DNA of 64,000 bases from Coprothermobacter platensis DSM 11748 (lineage in GTDB: Bacteria; Coprothermobacterota; Coprothermobacteria; Coprothermobacterales; Coprothermobacteraceae). Both the position numbers and the translations under genes were made by a program. Where the stretch lies: contig NZ_KB899040.1 of NCBI RefSeq assembly GCF_000378005.1, forward strand, positions 1,131,145-1,195,144, given 5' to 3'. Of the stretch, positions 8,709 through 17,812 are shown in pieces; within the stretch, counting starts at the first letter, position 1, and every line of letters begins with the position of its first letter. The notes under the pieces are model-generated. The model saw nothing but the letters and a program-made list of their open reading frames with translations, was not told the origin of the DNA and ran no database searches.

Positions 8709-9731
8709 TTATAGGTATTTGCCTCTCTCATATTGTTCAGGAAAAGCAACATTTGCCTTAAGTTCATGAGCAGCATACAAAGGCCAATAAGGCTGTCTGA
8801 GCAAAGCCCTTCCCAAAAGAACTATATCTGCTCTGCCGTTTCCGATAATCTCTTCTGCTAGTTCAGGAGAAGTGATTAAACCAACTGCTGCCGTAAGAAG
8901 CCCTGTACTTTTCTTTACTGCCTCGGCGTAGCCGATCTGGTAGCCCGGATAAAGATCTATTCTGGGAGACAAGAGACCACCAGAGCTGCAATCCACAACA
9001 TCTACTAAATCCTTCACCAAGTTCACAATAGATACGGTTTCATCAATGTCCAAACCACCTTCGACAAAATCTGTAGCGGAAACACGCATAAAGATGGGCA
9101 TGCTTTGAGGAATGCAACCCTTTACCTCTTCAAGCACTTCCCTAAGGAATCTAACTCTGTTTTCCCTTGAGCCACCATACTCATCTGTCCTTTTATTGGA
9201 CAAAGGAGATAGGAACTCATGGATGAGGTAGCCGTGCGCGGCATGTATTTCCAAGGTGTCATAGCCGACTTTTACAGCCCTGCTCGCTGCCGATCCAAAA
9301 GCCTTTACGATATTTTTTATTTCATCTTTGGTAAGCTCCTCAGGTGTGGGATATTCATTACTCCAATGGATCGGCGATGGCCCTACAATGTGCTCGCCTT
9401 TGACCTCACACTTTCTACCTGCATGGGCGAGCTGCACACCCATCTTGCATCCCACACTGTGAACGAAATCAACAGTCTTTTTTAAAGGTGTGATTTGGCT
9501 ATCATCCCAAAGCCCAAGATCGTTCCCCGTTATACGCCCTCGTTTTTCTACGGCGGTGGCCTCCTGAATAATGAGCCCAACACCGCCTACCGCTCGCGAA
9601 CCATAATGGACAAAATGCCAGTCAGTAGATATGCCATCATCACCGGCACTGTACATGCACATGGGAGACATACCGATACGGTTTTTTAAATCAAGACCTT
9701 TAATCTGGAGTGGACTAAAAAGCTTACTCAT
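8709..9731 (-). CDS. namA: NADPH/NADH:flavin oxidoreductase, Old Yellow Enzyme family (YqjM-like)
   Basis: FMN-dependent ene-reductase that reduces activated C=C bonds of enones, aldehydes and some nitro compounds. The 340-residue length and layout match the short YqjM class: N-terminal L-F-S-P-L-Q-I-K-G-L, P-M-C-M-Y with the Cys that tunes FMN in YqjM, substrate-binding H-A-A-H-G-Y-L, and the segment R-T-D-E-Y-G-G-S. The frame extends to a GTG at 9740, but an AGGAGG site with 8-nt spacing points to ATG 9731. It precedes udp on the same strand. The physiological substrate cannot be read from sequence. Confidence 0.88.
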   Translation of the reverse strand: MSKLFSPLQIKGLDLKNRIGMSPMCMYSAGDDGISTDWHFVHYGSRAVGGVGLIIQEATAVEKRGRITGNDLGLWDDSQITPLKKTVDFVHSVGCKMGVQLAHAGRKCEVKGEHIVGPSPIHWSNEYPTPEELTKDEIKNIVKAFGSAASRAVKVGYDTLEIHAAHGYLIHEFLSPLSNKRTDEYGGSRENRVRFLREVLEEVKGCIPQSMPIFMRVSATDFVEGGLDIDETVSIVNLVKDLVDVVDCSSGGLLSPRIDLYPGYQIGYAEAVKKSTGLLTAAVGLITSPELAEEIIGNGRADIVLLGRALLRQPYWPLYAAHELKANVAFPEQYERGKYL

Positions 9732-9870
9732 CTTTTGCACCTCCTTCTACCTGTCACTATTATGGTACATAAACGCTGTGCAGGTAATAGTGATAGTGGG
9801 TGCAGTATCGACATTGCGCCAAATGAAAGATGCGTCCGCTGAAATTTGCACATGAGGTGCATATTTACGT

Positions 9871-9970
9871 TTTAGGCTTTTACTTTGTAGCGACCATAGA
9901 CAACATCTAAAAAAACGATTAATACCATAAACGCAGAGTATGCAATCAAGTTATCTGAAAACAAAACCAT
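9871..9970. repeat. copy 1 of a ~100-bp near-identical tract
   Basis: Covers the 3' end of membrane paralog A. It matches 11318-11417 with only two base differences that I count, in the same orientation about 1.45 kb away. Confidence 0.85.
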
Positions 9971-10426
9971 TATAAAACCGATAGTGGCGCAGATGCAGAA
10001 CAACCACCCCAATGCTTTGACGTTCTCCCTGTACAAAAGAGAAAGTGCAAATATGTTGAACATGATAGTAACCACAGTACCACTCACACAACAATTTCTG
10101 GAAAATCCAAGAATGTCTAGTGGGCTCATGAATCTTTTGCTATTCACATAGAGACTTAGAAGAACAGCTACTAAACTAACTGCTAAGAAAAACATCATAA
10201 GCAGGGACCCATTTGCTATCAGTTTGTATTCTTTAGTTTCTGGAGTCAGCACACCGGTATCGTCCCTCGCGGAAAGAAAATCAGAATAAACCATGCATAA
10301 AATTGATACGGTCCATACTACAATACCGAAGTAAGTTGCACTTTTCATGGATGCTAACGGAGCAATATAAAGCACAGAAAGCCCGTTCGTCAAAGCAATC
10401 TTTCTTTTAAAATCATTCCTACCCAT
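9872..10426 (-). CDS. multi-pass membrane protein, paralog A
   Basis: A 184-residue protein with about five hydrophobic segments and no recognised family. The start ATG 10426 has GGGAGG upstream; the frame continues to 10444 but that start has no site. It is a clear paralog of 11319-11879: the same layout, a shared 'NIFALSLLY' segment and an identical C-terminal tail (D-V-V-Y-G-R-Y-K-V-K-A). The last ~100 bp of the two genes are almost identical in DNA, far more alike than the rest. It lies with its paralog on either side of a secreted protein gene on the same strand. Function unknown. Confidence 0.65.
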   Translation of the reverse strand: MGRNDFKRKIALTNGLSVLYIAPLASMKSATYFGIVVWTVSILCMVYSDFLSARDDTGVLTPETKEYKLIANGSLLMMFFLAVSLVAVLLSLYVNSKRFMSPLDILGFSRNCCVSGTVVTIMFNIFALSLLYRENVKALGWLFCICATIGFIMVLFSDNLIAYSAFMVLIVFLDVVYGRYKVKA

Positions 10427-10550
10427 AAAACCTCCCGTTCTCAATCCAAACTGTATTCGCTCTCTCCATCAAACGAAATCAAATACTGATAACTAAATGG
10501 TACATTCGTGCCAATCATCACTTAGTCTTCAGTACGCATGTACCATCTTT

Positions 10551-11183
10551 TCATATTATGTAAGAGATTTCAAATGCCCGATCTAACGAATCTCTATTAA
10601 AGTTAATGGCAATTACTGGATCAACTTTAGTAGGTAATATTACGCCCTTTGCATGATATAAATCAAAAGCTGCCCATGCTGCTAGCATCATCTGGTTTTC
10701 TACTCTAATCGCGTCAGGAGCAGGGTTTATAAGATGTTCAATGTAGTTTTGCGCAGCAGATACAGCCCAGTTAATGGGAACAGCTATAAAATCCGTAAAA
10801 GTCTCAACTTCTAGAACGATTCTTAAAAAATTCGCCTCGGTTATAAAATCCTTAATTTCCTGCGCGTAGGAACCACGCCTGTCTTCCCAGTATTTGGTTG
10901 TTACTGAATCTACTCCAGCTTTAGGGTTTAAATCACTATCGAGATATACACAACCAGTTATATGCCTTGATTGTCCACCCTTATAGTATTCATCAATTGT
11001 AAAATTCGCACCTTGAAACTCTTTCAGCGTGTACGAAAGATAATGTGCTGAATCATCCCATGTTCTCCCTCCAACTTGCGGTTCGCTCGCACTAACGTTG
11101 TAAATGCACAGTGAACCAACGAACACTGCTAAGATTACAGCAGTAGACAATACTTTCTTAAACCCCACGTATTTACTTACCAT
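10551..11183 (-). CDS. secreted protein of unknown function
   Basis: 210 residues beginning with a signal peptide: a basic start, a hydrophobic core around residues 10-27, and a likely cleavage at V-S-A-S. The mature part is mixed polar, with two Cys-poor helical stretches and no motif I recognise. I chose ATG 11183 because a GAAGGTG site lies upstream; the frame extends to 11231. It sits between two paralogous membrane proteins on the same strand, so a secreted factor with membrane partners is possible but unproven. A secreted toxin with immunity-like proteins is one hypothesis; no toxin motif is seen. Confidence 0.6.
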   Translation of the reverse strand: MVSKYVGFKKVLSTAVILAVFVGSLCIYNVSASEPQVGGRTWDDSAHYLSYTLKEFQGANFTIDEYYKGGQSRHITGCVYLDSDLNPKAGVDSVTTKYWEDRRGSYAQEIKDFITEANFLRIVLEVETFTDFIAVPINWAVSAAQNYIEHLINPAPDAIRVENQMMLAAWAAFDLYHAKGVILPTKVDPVIAINFNRDSLDRAFEISYII

Positions 11184-11317
11184 TACTATTACACCTTCTC
11201 GTAGGATTCTCAGCCTTACCCTGAAGCCCATCTAAACTGGATTATAGCGCTAGGTCAGCGAGAACAGAATCTACAAACTTGTGCAAGCTTAAGAGTCGAT
11301 TACATCTGATTACATGC

Positions 11318-11417
11318 TTTAGGCTTTTACTTTGTAGCGACCATAGACAACATCTAAAAAAACGATTAATACCATAAACGCACAGTATGCAATCAAGTTA
11401 TCTGGAAACAAAACCAT
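11318..11417. repeat. copy 2 of a ~100-bp near-identical tract
   Basis: Covers the 3' end of membrane paralog B and the base before its stop. See copy 1 at 9871-9970. Confidence 0.85.
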
Positions 11418-11879
11418 GCAAAAACTGATAAGAGCACAAACAAAGAACAAGTCGACTAACGTTGTATGATTTTCCTTATACAAAAGAGAAAGTGCAAATA
11501 TGTTGTACATGATAGTCGTAACGGCGTAGCCTACAAAGCAGTTTCTGAAGATTTCAACGGTGTTCAAAGGGCCTACAATTCCTTTGTCATTGAGGTAAGC
11601 AATTAGAAGCACAGTCCCCACACCAACAAAAAAGAGCAATGCCATAAACACGAACCCCTTCACAATCGCTTTGTATTCACTGCTTTCCACGGGAAGCCTG
11701 TCATTAAAATCCTTTCTTCCAAAAAGTACAACAGAATAAAAGGTAATCAGACATGCTACAACTACTAATACCATGGTAAAAACATTCGGATCTTTGGCAA
11801 CTGCATAGCTGGTAAGCGCAATTAATGAACTTTCATTTATAAAGGTAATTCTCCCCTTAAAATCGCCTCTTTCTTTCAT
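11319..11879 (-). CDS. multi-pass membrane protein, paralog B
   Basis: A 186-residue membrane protein with about five hydrophobic segments, paralogous to 9872-10426. The start ATG 11879 has GGGGAGG upstream. The N-terminal two thirds differ strongly from paralog A, while the final ~30 residues are identical or nearly so. It is first in the minus-strand group that includes the secreted protein. No known family recognised. Confidence 0.65.
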   Translation of the reverse strand: MKERGDFKGRITFINESSLIALTSYAVAKDPNVFTMVLVVVACLITFYSVVLFGRKDFNDRLPVESSEYKAIVKGFVFMALLFFVGVGTVLLIAYLNDKGIVGPLNTVEIFRNCFVGYAVTTIMYNIFALSLLYKENHTTLVDLFFVCALISFCMVLFPDNLIAYCAFMVLIVFLDVVYGRYKVKA

Positions 11880-12203
11880 AAAACCTCCCCCTTAAGGTCG
11901 TTGTTTGTTGCGATTCTTCTGTGATTCCTACCCATATAATACCGCACGTGGAAAAGGAATATCATGCATACAAAAATTACAGGGATTATAAAGCATTCAA
12001 GAGTATCCATTTACTCTTTTTATAGTTTTAAGCCTCATTCTAACTTATTCGGTAGAGAAACTTACTAAGAACATAGAGTGCGGTACCTTGATGATGAATG
12101 TTTTACTTATCAAAGAGCTTATTATTTTAGAGGTGAACCACGGAGGCGGTACAGAGACCTGTCACAAACTACATGTTCTGCACCGCCTCCGTGAAAAGCT
12201 TAT
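11880..12203. other. intergenic interval
   Basis: About 320 bp of AT-rich sequence upstream of paralog B and downstream of the MFS gene. The only structure I see is the GC-rich hairpin at 12139-12193. No coding frame is convincing. Confidence 0.5.
12139..12193 (-). terminator. GC-rich hairpin after the MFS exporter gene
   Basis: A 12-bp perfect inverted repeat (12139-12150 with 12182-12193) encloses a 31-nt loop, starting 10 bp past the MFS stop. No U run follows on the minus strand, so it is a weak intrinsic terminator or a stabilising stem. Confidence 0.5.
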
Positions 12204-13706
12204 TTAGATATTCTTTGTATTAACAATTTTATTTACAGAATCCAAGTTGGCATCGGCTTCTTCAGCAACCATTTGCGTTTCTTCTTCGTCCCACTTAGGA
12301 GCTGGCCCTCTTAAGTAAGACATAAATGCAGCAAGCAAACTAAAAATCATAGCGATGAAGAAAGCTTCACGCAAACCTCTTATGAAAGAGCCGACAGCTA
12401 ATCCCTGCGAACCTACTTGCGTTCCCACAAACAAAGCTTGCATGGCTTGAGCAGATATGCCAGAAGAAATAATACCCATAGACAAAGCGATGCTTACTAC
12501 TTGACCAGCGTTATTCATCATAGTCCTGGTACCAGAAGCTATACCTCTCTTATCTTCCGGTACAGACCTCATTATTTCACTTGTATTAGGCGAAGCAAAC
12601 ATGCCCGAACCAAATCCCATGATGAGCATCCACATAACTAAGCCAATTAGGCTTGAGTTCACGGATATAGTAGATAAGCCCATTAAACCGATTGCGGATA
12701 TCAATAGGCCCAGAGAGCTTAACATTCGTGCGCCGAATCTATCGGAAAGCCAGCCACTAATAGGAGCAGTGACCATCATAGACAAAGCGAATGGCGCCAA
12801 GAATATGCCAGCCTTAAGCGGATCCATGGCCTTAACGCCCTGTAGATAAAAGATTAGCAGGAATGTAACTGCACCTCTGGCTATGCCATTAAGCATAGTG
12901 CTTGTAAACGCAAAAGCCAGAATTCTTGTCTTAAACAGTCTAAGATCAAGCATGGGCTGATCAGTTCTATTCTCTACGTAGATAAAAACCCCAAGAAGTA
13001 TTATGGAGAAAACAAAAAGCAAAATAATATAGGGACTTGACCATCCCATAAAGCCGCCAAAGGACAAAGCGATGAGGAATAAAAGCATGCCCATAGTGAA
13101 CAGCATCGTTCCAGCATAATCAAAGTGCTGCCCTCTGGGTGCAACATGAAGTTCCTTAAGCTGGAACCAAGCCCACAATGTTCCTATTATACCTATGGGT
13201 ACGTTTATGTAAAAAATCATTCTCCACCCAAAGCCAGCTAGGAAACCACCTAAAATAGGGCCAATAACTGACGCAACACTAACAACCATACTGTTTATAC
13301 CAAGAGCCATTCCCAGCTCATTTTTCGCGAATGCATCAGTGACAATGGCAGTGCTGTTTGCAATCATCAGTGAACCACCTACGGCCTGTACAAGTCTAAA
13401 AATAAGCAGTTCTACTCCAGAGGTGGAAAGTCCACATAAAAGCGAGCCCACTGTGAATATGGCAAAACCTGAAACATAAAGCTTTTTCCTTCCATACATA
13501 TCGGCTATTCTGCCGATGGAGGGCACTAAAACAGTCAAGGCAAGCATATAGCCCATGATAATCCATGTAATCAAGCTCATGCTAGTGTTTAAGCTTTTCA
13601 TGATGTCTGGTAATGTAATCATGAGCATACTTCCATTTAAAACGGAAAAAAGCGTACCCAGCGTTGTGCATGAGAGCGCAATCCATTTATAGTTTTTATT
13701 AACCAT
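12204..13706 (-). CDS. MFS drug-efflux transporter, DHA2 (EmrB/QacA) family
   Basis: A 500-residue inner-membrane proton antiporter with about 14 hydrophobic segments, typical of the 14-helix DHA2 group. The motif A region is seen in the loop after helix 2 (G-R-I-A-D-M-Y-G-R-K) and a second copy near the middle (G-W-L-S-D-R-F-G-A-R). The motif C-like G-P-I-L-G-G segment is in helix 5. The start ATG 13706 has a strong AAGGAGG site. No linked MarR/TetR regulator or membrane-fusion partner is seen. Substrate unknown; toxic organic compounds are usual for the family. Confidence 0.9.
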   Translation of the reverse strand: MVNKNYKWIALSCTTLGTLFSVLNGSMLMITLPDIMKSLNTSMSLITWIIMGYMLALTVLVPSIGRIADMYGRKKLYVSGFAIFTVGSLLCGLSTSGVELLIFRLVQAVGGSLMIANSTAIVTDAFAKNELGMALGINSMVVSVASVIGPILGGFLAGFGWRMIFYINVPIGIIGTLWAWFQLKELHVAPRGQHFDYAGTMLFTMGMLLFLIALSFGGFMGWSSPYIILLFVFSIILLGVFIYVENRTDQPMLDLRLFKTRILAFAFTSTMLNGIARGAVTFLLIFYLQGVKAMDPLKAGIFLAPFALSMMVTAPISGWLSDRFGARMLSSLGLLISAIGLMGLSTISVNSSLIGLVMWMLIMGFGSGMFASPNTSEIMRSVPEDKRGIASGTRTMMNNAGQVVSIALSMGIISSGISAQAMQALFVGTQVGSQGLAVGSFIRGLREAFFIAMIFSLLAAFMSYLRGPAPKWDEEETQMVAEEADANLDSVNKIVNTKNI

Positions 13707-13716
13707 GTACCAATCC

Positions 13717-14322
13717 TCCTTTTAATAATTTTTGGTTAAAGACAAAGCTCACAAAGAACTCCTCGGGAATAATAGCAGGATTAAAAGACCCTTTTACCTT
13801 TGCTCACAATATAAAAGAAACAATTCTGTTTTCTACACAACCACCTTTACTTTCTTTATCTGTTATTAATATTTTATAACCTAATAAAATGTTTTAGCTA
13901 ACCTGCTTTTTAAAAGAAAAATAACTAAAGGAATTAACAAGAAACCCATTCGAAAAGTAAGCAAACCTTACTGGCCCTACCCTGTTATTGATTCTCAAGC
14001 AGAAATAGATAGGGATACTGTTACTCGCAAAACCAAAATGATATGCGAGGATCTATTTCAGCGCCTCGTGAAGATATGAGTATAGGAAAAAAGAAGGATG
14101 CAAAAGCAATCGCTTCAGGGATATTCTTTTTGAGAGTAATCATTAAATTATCGAATGCCATTGCCAGAAACAGTTAGAACACATTAGATACTTGAAGAAA
14201 GAACGTAATATAACTTCATAAGACTTTACGTTCAAACGGCACAAAGCACAAAATTTACCTATCAAAACTGCTAAGAAAGATTAAACAGACCTTTTGGATT
14301 TTAGGAGAATATTACAATGAAA
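13717..14322. other. AT-rich intergenic interval
   Basis: Upstream of the MFS gene and downstream of the ChrB-like gene (both minus strand). A plus-strand frame from about 13900 to a TGA at 14077-14079 is protein-like in composition (rich in K, D, I, with a W-P-Y segment) but has no usual start codon or ribosome site. It may be a relic. No RNA gene or repeat seen. Confidence 0.4.
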
Positions 14323-14862
14323 TTAGCCCTGATTCGCTGCATAAACCCTTGAAGCAAAATCTTCCAAAGCCTCTTGACAACGTGCGTAGTAGCTATCTGC
14401 CTCATCAGACCGCTGTGCGGAAAACAAATCACGGTTTCTTATTTTTTTCAGCCAACTTGTAAGACGCTTCAATGCTTCTTCATTCTCTTCAAATTCTGCA
14501 TAAGTAAAGTTCTGTCTTCCTATTTCCATTTGTATTTCCTGCAGAAATGCTTCGCATTGTTCTATGAACTCAAAATATTCAAGATTTCGTTCTTCATTGT
14601 ACCTTTCAAGAATTCTAGATTTACTTTTCTCATCGAACGGTGATGCTGTAAGCATAAAGCACTCACCGCCACCTTTTTCTATCTCATCGGAGATAGACTT
14701 AAAGCGTTCCACATTGGCATCTGTTTTGGGTATGGCGCAAACAGAATTCTGTACATAGATAGCACCAGAGTCTTTGATGTGGCGCCACACCGCCACCCTA
14801 TATCTGGATGGTTCAGGAGGCATCTTGTATACGAGCAGTAGCCATTCCGTAATTTCACTCAT
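14323..14862 (-). CDS. ChrB N-terminal-domain-like protein
   Basis: A 179-residue cytosolic protein. The start resembles the N-terminal domain of ChrB: W-L-L-L-V-Y, P-P-E-P-S, R-V-A-V-W-R, G-A-I-Y-V-Q-N-S-V, then a G-G-E segment. ChrB proteins regulate or assist chromate resistance, but the C-terminal ChrB domain and any ChrA pump are absent here. The C-terminal half is charged and helical, probably coiled. There is no SD; a TATATT box (14869-14874) lies exactly 6 nt before ATG 14862, as in leaderless mRNAs. Its role is probably stress-related, but not shown. Confidence 0.65.
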   Translation of the reverse strand: MSEITEWLLLVYKMPPEPSRYRVAVWRHIKDSGAIYVQNSVCAIPKTDANVERFKSISDEIEKGGGECFMLTASPFDEKSKSRILERYNEERNLEYFEFIEQCEAFLQEIQMEIGRQNFTYAEFEENEEALKRLTSWLKKIRNRDLFSAQRSDEADSYYARCQEALEDFASRVYAANQG

Positions 14863-14868
14863 AAGTTA

Positions 14869-14874
14869 AATATA
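14869..14874 (-). promoter_or_regulatory. -10-like box for a leaderless chrB-like mRNA
   Basis: TATATT read on the minus strand, followed by 6 nt and then the ATG at 14862. No SD is present. No convincing -35 was found. Confidence 0.4.
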
Positions 14875-15037
14875 ACACTTGGCAATAACCATTTATGACA
14901 AATGAAAAGCCATAATAGTATTTACTCTTGTGACATGTTCTTAACAAAGTTACTTAAATGAGTTAAGAAACTACTCTATAACGGAAGGCTATATGAAGTA
15001 AAATTAGCAAAATCCATAAAATGAGGGAGGAATCCTT

Positions 15038-16438
15038 ACGAAAAGGACATTAGGTCTATGGGACATTGTTTTAATGAATGTTACAGCCATCATCGGTCTC
15101 AGATGGCTTCCCATTGCCGCCGGTTATGGAGCTGCTGCTATTGTTTTCTGGCTTCTGGCAACTATTATGTTTTTTATTCCCCACGGCTTGGTCTCAGCGG
15201 AATTAGCAACTTCATTGCCAGAAGAAGGCGGTCTGTATGTTTGGGTAGAAAAAGCTTTCGGTGAACGTTGGGGTTTTCTTACATCGTGGCTCTATTGGAT
15301 TAACAATCTATTCTACTATCCGTCTTTGTTAACGTTTATAGCGGTCACACTTTCTTATCTAATAAACCCGGAGCTTCAGAACAGTCGTTTGTACGTAGCT
15401 CTGACCATACTCGTTATCTACTGGATTGTAACACTGCTGAATTTAAGAGGAACAAGGGTCAGTAAGCTGCTATCCGATCTAAGTGGCACGTTAGGTACGA
15501 TCCTACCAGGGCTTGTTTTGATTGTGCTTTCTTTTATAACAGTGCTTGTTTGGAAGAGGCCTATCCCAACGGATTACTCACTTTCCAGCATCATCCCCCA
15601 TGCTGATACCTTTTCCAATATTGCTTTCTTATCCACTATCATGTTTGGTATGGCAGGGATGGAGCTTTCGCCTACCTTGGCTGGCGAAACAAAGAATCCT
15701 CAACGGACATTTGCCCTTGCTACGATTATATCGGGGTTTATCATCGCCGGCATTTACATTGTTGGTACTATGGCCATAACGTTCATGATTGCTCCGGATA
15801 AAATTGGCGCTGCCAGTGGCATTATGCAAGCCATAGAAATCATAAGCGCTGAACTACATCTAAATGTTTTAGTCCCATCTATCGCTCTGATGCTACTAAT
15901 TGGAAACTTGGGTGGCCTAACAGTTTGGACAATCGGCCCTATAAAAATGCTTTTTGAGAGCACAAAACGAGGCATTCTGCCAGAGTTTTTTACAAAGCTA
16001 AATAAAGAGGGCGTGCCACAGAATGGGATGCTCATTCAAGCACTGATGGTCAGCGTTATTGTAGTGCTTACCAGTTTCTTACCCACCGTAGAAAGCACCT
16101 ATGAAGTTCTTGTCATGATGACAACGATTACGTATTTCATACCTTACATTTTCATGTTTGCCGCATTCATTTCTCTTAGGCGTAACCATCCAGAGATGGA
16201 AAGGCCTTTTAAAGTCCCTGGAGGTACATTCGGCGCTTATTTAGTGGCAGCACTTGGCTTAATATCTGTTATCACTGCTCTTATTCTTCCTCTTATTCCA
16301 TCTCAGGGCTTGACATCAAACGAAATTTTAATATATGAGCTGGAAGTAGCAGGTGGTCCTATTCTATTCGGTTTCTTAGGTTATTTGGTATATCAGCAGT
16401 ATGTGAAAAAGACCACAAAAGCTTTTAAAAACTCGTAA
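15038..16438 (+). CDS. amino-acid permease, APC family (apparent ACG start)
   Basis: Inner-membrane amino-acid transporter with about 12 hydrophobic segments, ~466 residues. The first ATG in frame (15074) begins at M-N-V-T-A-I-I-G-L-R-W, inside helix 1 of the APC fold, and would remove the usual K-R-T-L-G-L-W-D-I-V-L lead-in. That lead-in is encoded from 15038, where an ACG codon stands 7 nt after a strong GGGAGG site (15025-15030), exactly where ATG is expected. Upstream is a stop at 15017. So translation probably starts at ACG, or the ATG has mutated or been misread. Conserved segments include the E-E-G-G-L-Y-V-W loop. Substrate not determinable. A strong terminator follows. Confidence 0.88.
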   Translation, partial: TKRTLGLWDIVLMNVTAIIGLRWLPIAAGYGAAAIVFWLLATIMFFIPHGLVSAELATSLPEEGGLYVWVEKAFGERWGFLTSWLYWINNLFYYPSLLTFIAVTLSYLINPELQNSRLYVALTILVIYWIVTLLNLRGTRVSKLLSDLSGTLGTILPGLVLIVLSFITVLVWKRPIPTDYSLSSIIPHADTFSNIAFLSTIMFGMAGMELSPTLAGETKNPQRTFALATIISGFIIAGIYIVGTMAITFMIAPDKIGAASGIMQAIEIISAELHLNVLVPSIALMLLIGNLGGLTVWTIGPIKMLFESTKRGILPEFFTKLNKEGVPQNGMLIQALMVSVIVVLTSFLPTVESTYEVLVMMTTITYFIPYIFMFAAFISLRRNHPEMERPFKVPGGTFGAYLVAALGLISVITALILPLIPSQGLTSNEILIYELEVAGGPILFGFLGYLVYQQYVKKTTKAFKNS

Positions 16439-16471
16439 AAATCACAATAAGTTATCACAGATTAGTTAGGC

Positions 16472-16508
16472 AAGGTTGGACTTTTTCAAAAGTCCAACCT
16501 TTTTTTTT
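16472..16508 (+). terminator. intrinsic terminator after the permease gene
   Basis: An 11-bp stem (16472-16482 with 16491-16501) with an 8-nt loop, followed directly by a run of eight T. Confidence 0.93.
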
Positions 16509-16537
16509 GCGTTTACAATTATTAGGAGCAAAGTTCT

Positions 16538-17521
16538 ATGGGAGGCGTGGCAATGGCGAAAGCTTTTTTATACGATGTGGGAACAAAGAACGTAGACATA
16601 ACAGAAAACAACCAAGACATTAAGGATAACGCTAAGAATAAGAACAAACGCATCTGGGTGGACATATCAACTAATAACTCCGAAGAAATAAAGCTACTGC
16701 AAGATGCCTTTCATTTTCACCCTATAGCTGTCGAAAGTGCAACAAATGAAGGTGAACGCCCCAAATTCTATGATTATGGTAACTATTCGTTATTACTAAT
16801 GCAGGTAGCAATACCATCTAACAAAGGAAGTACTGCTAAGTTTTCGCAGTTTACAGCATTTATCTCTCAAGACTCATTGGTAACCGTTCATCCAATAGAA
16901 TTTAACTTTGTGGCTGACACCATAAAAACATACAAAGATGCGCCAGAGCTTTTCGATAAAGGCATTGGTTTTGTGCTTTACCATTTACTCGACGGACTCA
17001 TATCCAATTACTTCAGCATATTAGACAAAGTGGATAATCGTCTTAAAGGCGTAGAAGAAAAGATATTTCAAAAACCTGACAAACATGTACTAAATGAGAT
17101 TTTCAAACTTAGGCAGGGCATTAACCAAGTTAGAAAGAGCATTTCAAACAATTTGGATGTTCTAAGCTTGCTTCTAAGACATGATGCTTCCGACACCTCC
17201 GATGAAAACAGACTTTATTACATGGATCTTTATGATCACTTGATGCATTTGCTGGATATGACAGATATGTACCATGACATGGTGTTCACCTCCATGGATG
17301 CGTACTTATCCAGTGTGTCCAATAATATGAATAACGTCATGAAAGTACTCACGGTAATAACTACTATTATGATGCCTTTGACAGTTATTACGGGTATATA
17401 CGGAATGAACTTCGATATACCTTCTTTTCACTGGCGCTTCGGTTATATTTGGGCACTCAGTTTAATGGTCATCTCTTGTATAGCTATGGCTTGGTTTCTA
17501 AGAAGTCGTAATTGGCTTTAA
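16538..17521 (+). CDS. corA: CorA-family magnesium/cobalt transporter
   Basis: Pentameric divalent-cation channel. The long cytoplasmic N-terminal domain and stalk helix are followed by two C-terminal membrane helices, with the diagnostic Y-G-M-N-F motif at the end of the first (near residue 290) and a basic C-terminal end. About 327 residues, usual for the family. Start is ATG 16538 (AGGAGC site) or ATG 16553 (GGGAGG site); the second gives M-A-K-A-F-L-Y. It stands alone between a terminator and azoR. No Mg riboswitch is evident in the short leader. Confidence 0.92.
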   Translation: MGGVAMAKAFLYDVGTKNVDITENNQDIKDNAKNKNKRIWVDISTNNSEEIKLLQDAFHFHPIAVESATNEGERPKFYDYGNYSLLLMQVAIPSNKGSTAKFSQFTAFISQDSLVTVHPIEFNFVADTIKTYKDAPELFDKGIGFVLYHLLDGLISNYFSILDKVDNRLKGVEEKIFQKPDKHVLNEIFKLRQGINQVRKSISNNLDVLSLLLRHDASDTSDENRLYYMDLYDHLMHLLDMTDMYHDMVFTSMDAYLSSVSNNMNNVMKVLTVITTIMMPLTVITGIYGMNFDIPSFHWRFGYIWALSLMVISCIAMAWFLRSRNWL

Positions 17522-17754
17522 GTACAACAAGAAATAGGCTACAGACACTCCATAGGCGTGACCATATTAAATTGATTGTTACAAAATAAAATAACAATGA
17601 TTTTTATGTATGAACATTTCCGACATACGCACTGTATTTATTGACTACCTGAGAACAAAAGGCTTGTATCTATGATGATTTATATCACACTTACTTCTTA
17701 TCAATTGTTATTACAAACTACTCAAAGTAATGAATAAAATTTATCCACAAAGGC

Positions 17755-17760
17755 TATAAT
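17755..17760 (+). promoter_or_regulatory. -10 box candidate for azoR
   Basis: A perfect TATAAT 52 nt before the azoR start. The region 17 nt upstream does not resemble TTGACA, so this is a partial promoter match. Confidence 0.35.
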
Positions 17761-17812
17761 TAGAATTGTGAACATCATAACATTTGTAAATATAACGAGG
17801 AGGTAAGAAAGA

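Noticed and set aside
13900-14079. Plus-strand open frame of about 57 codons with protein-like composition
   Set aside because: No ATG, GTG or TTG near its beginning and no ribosome site; probably chance or an old relic.
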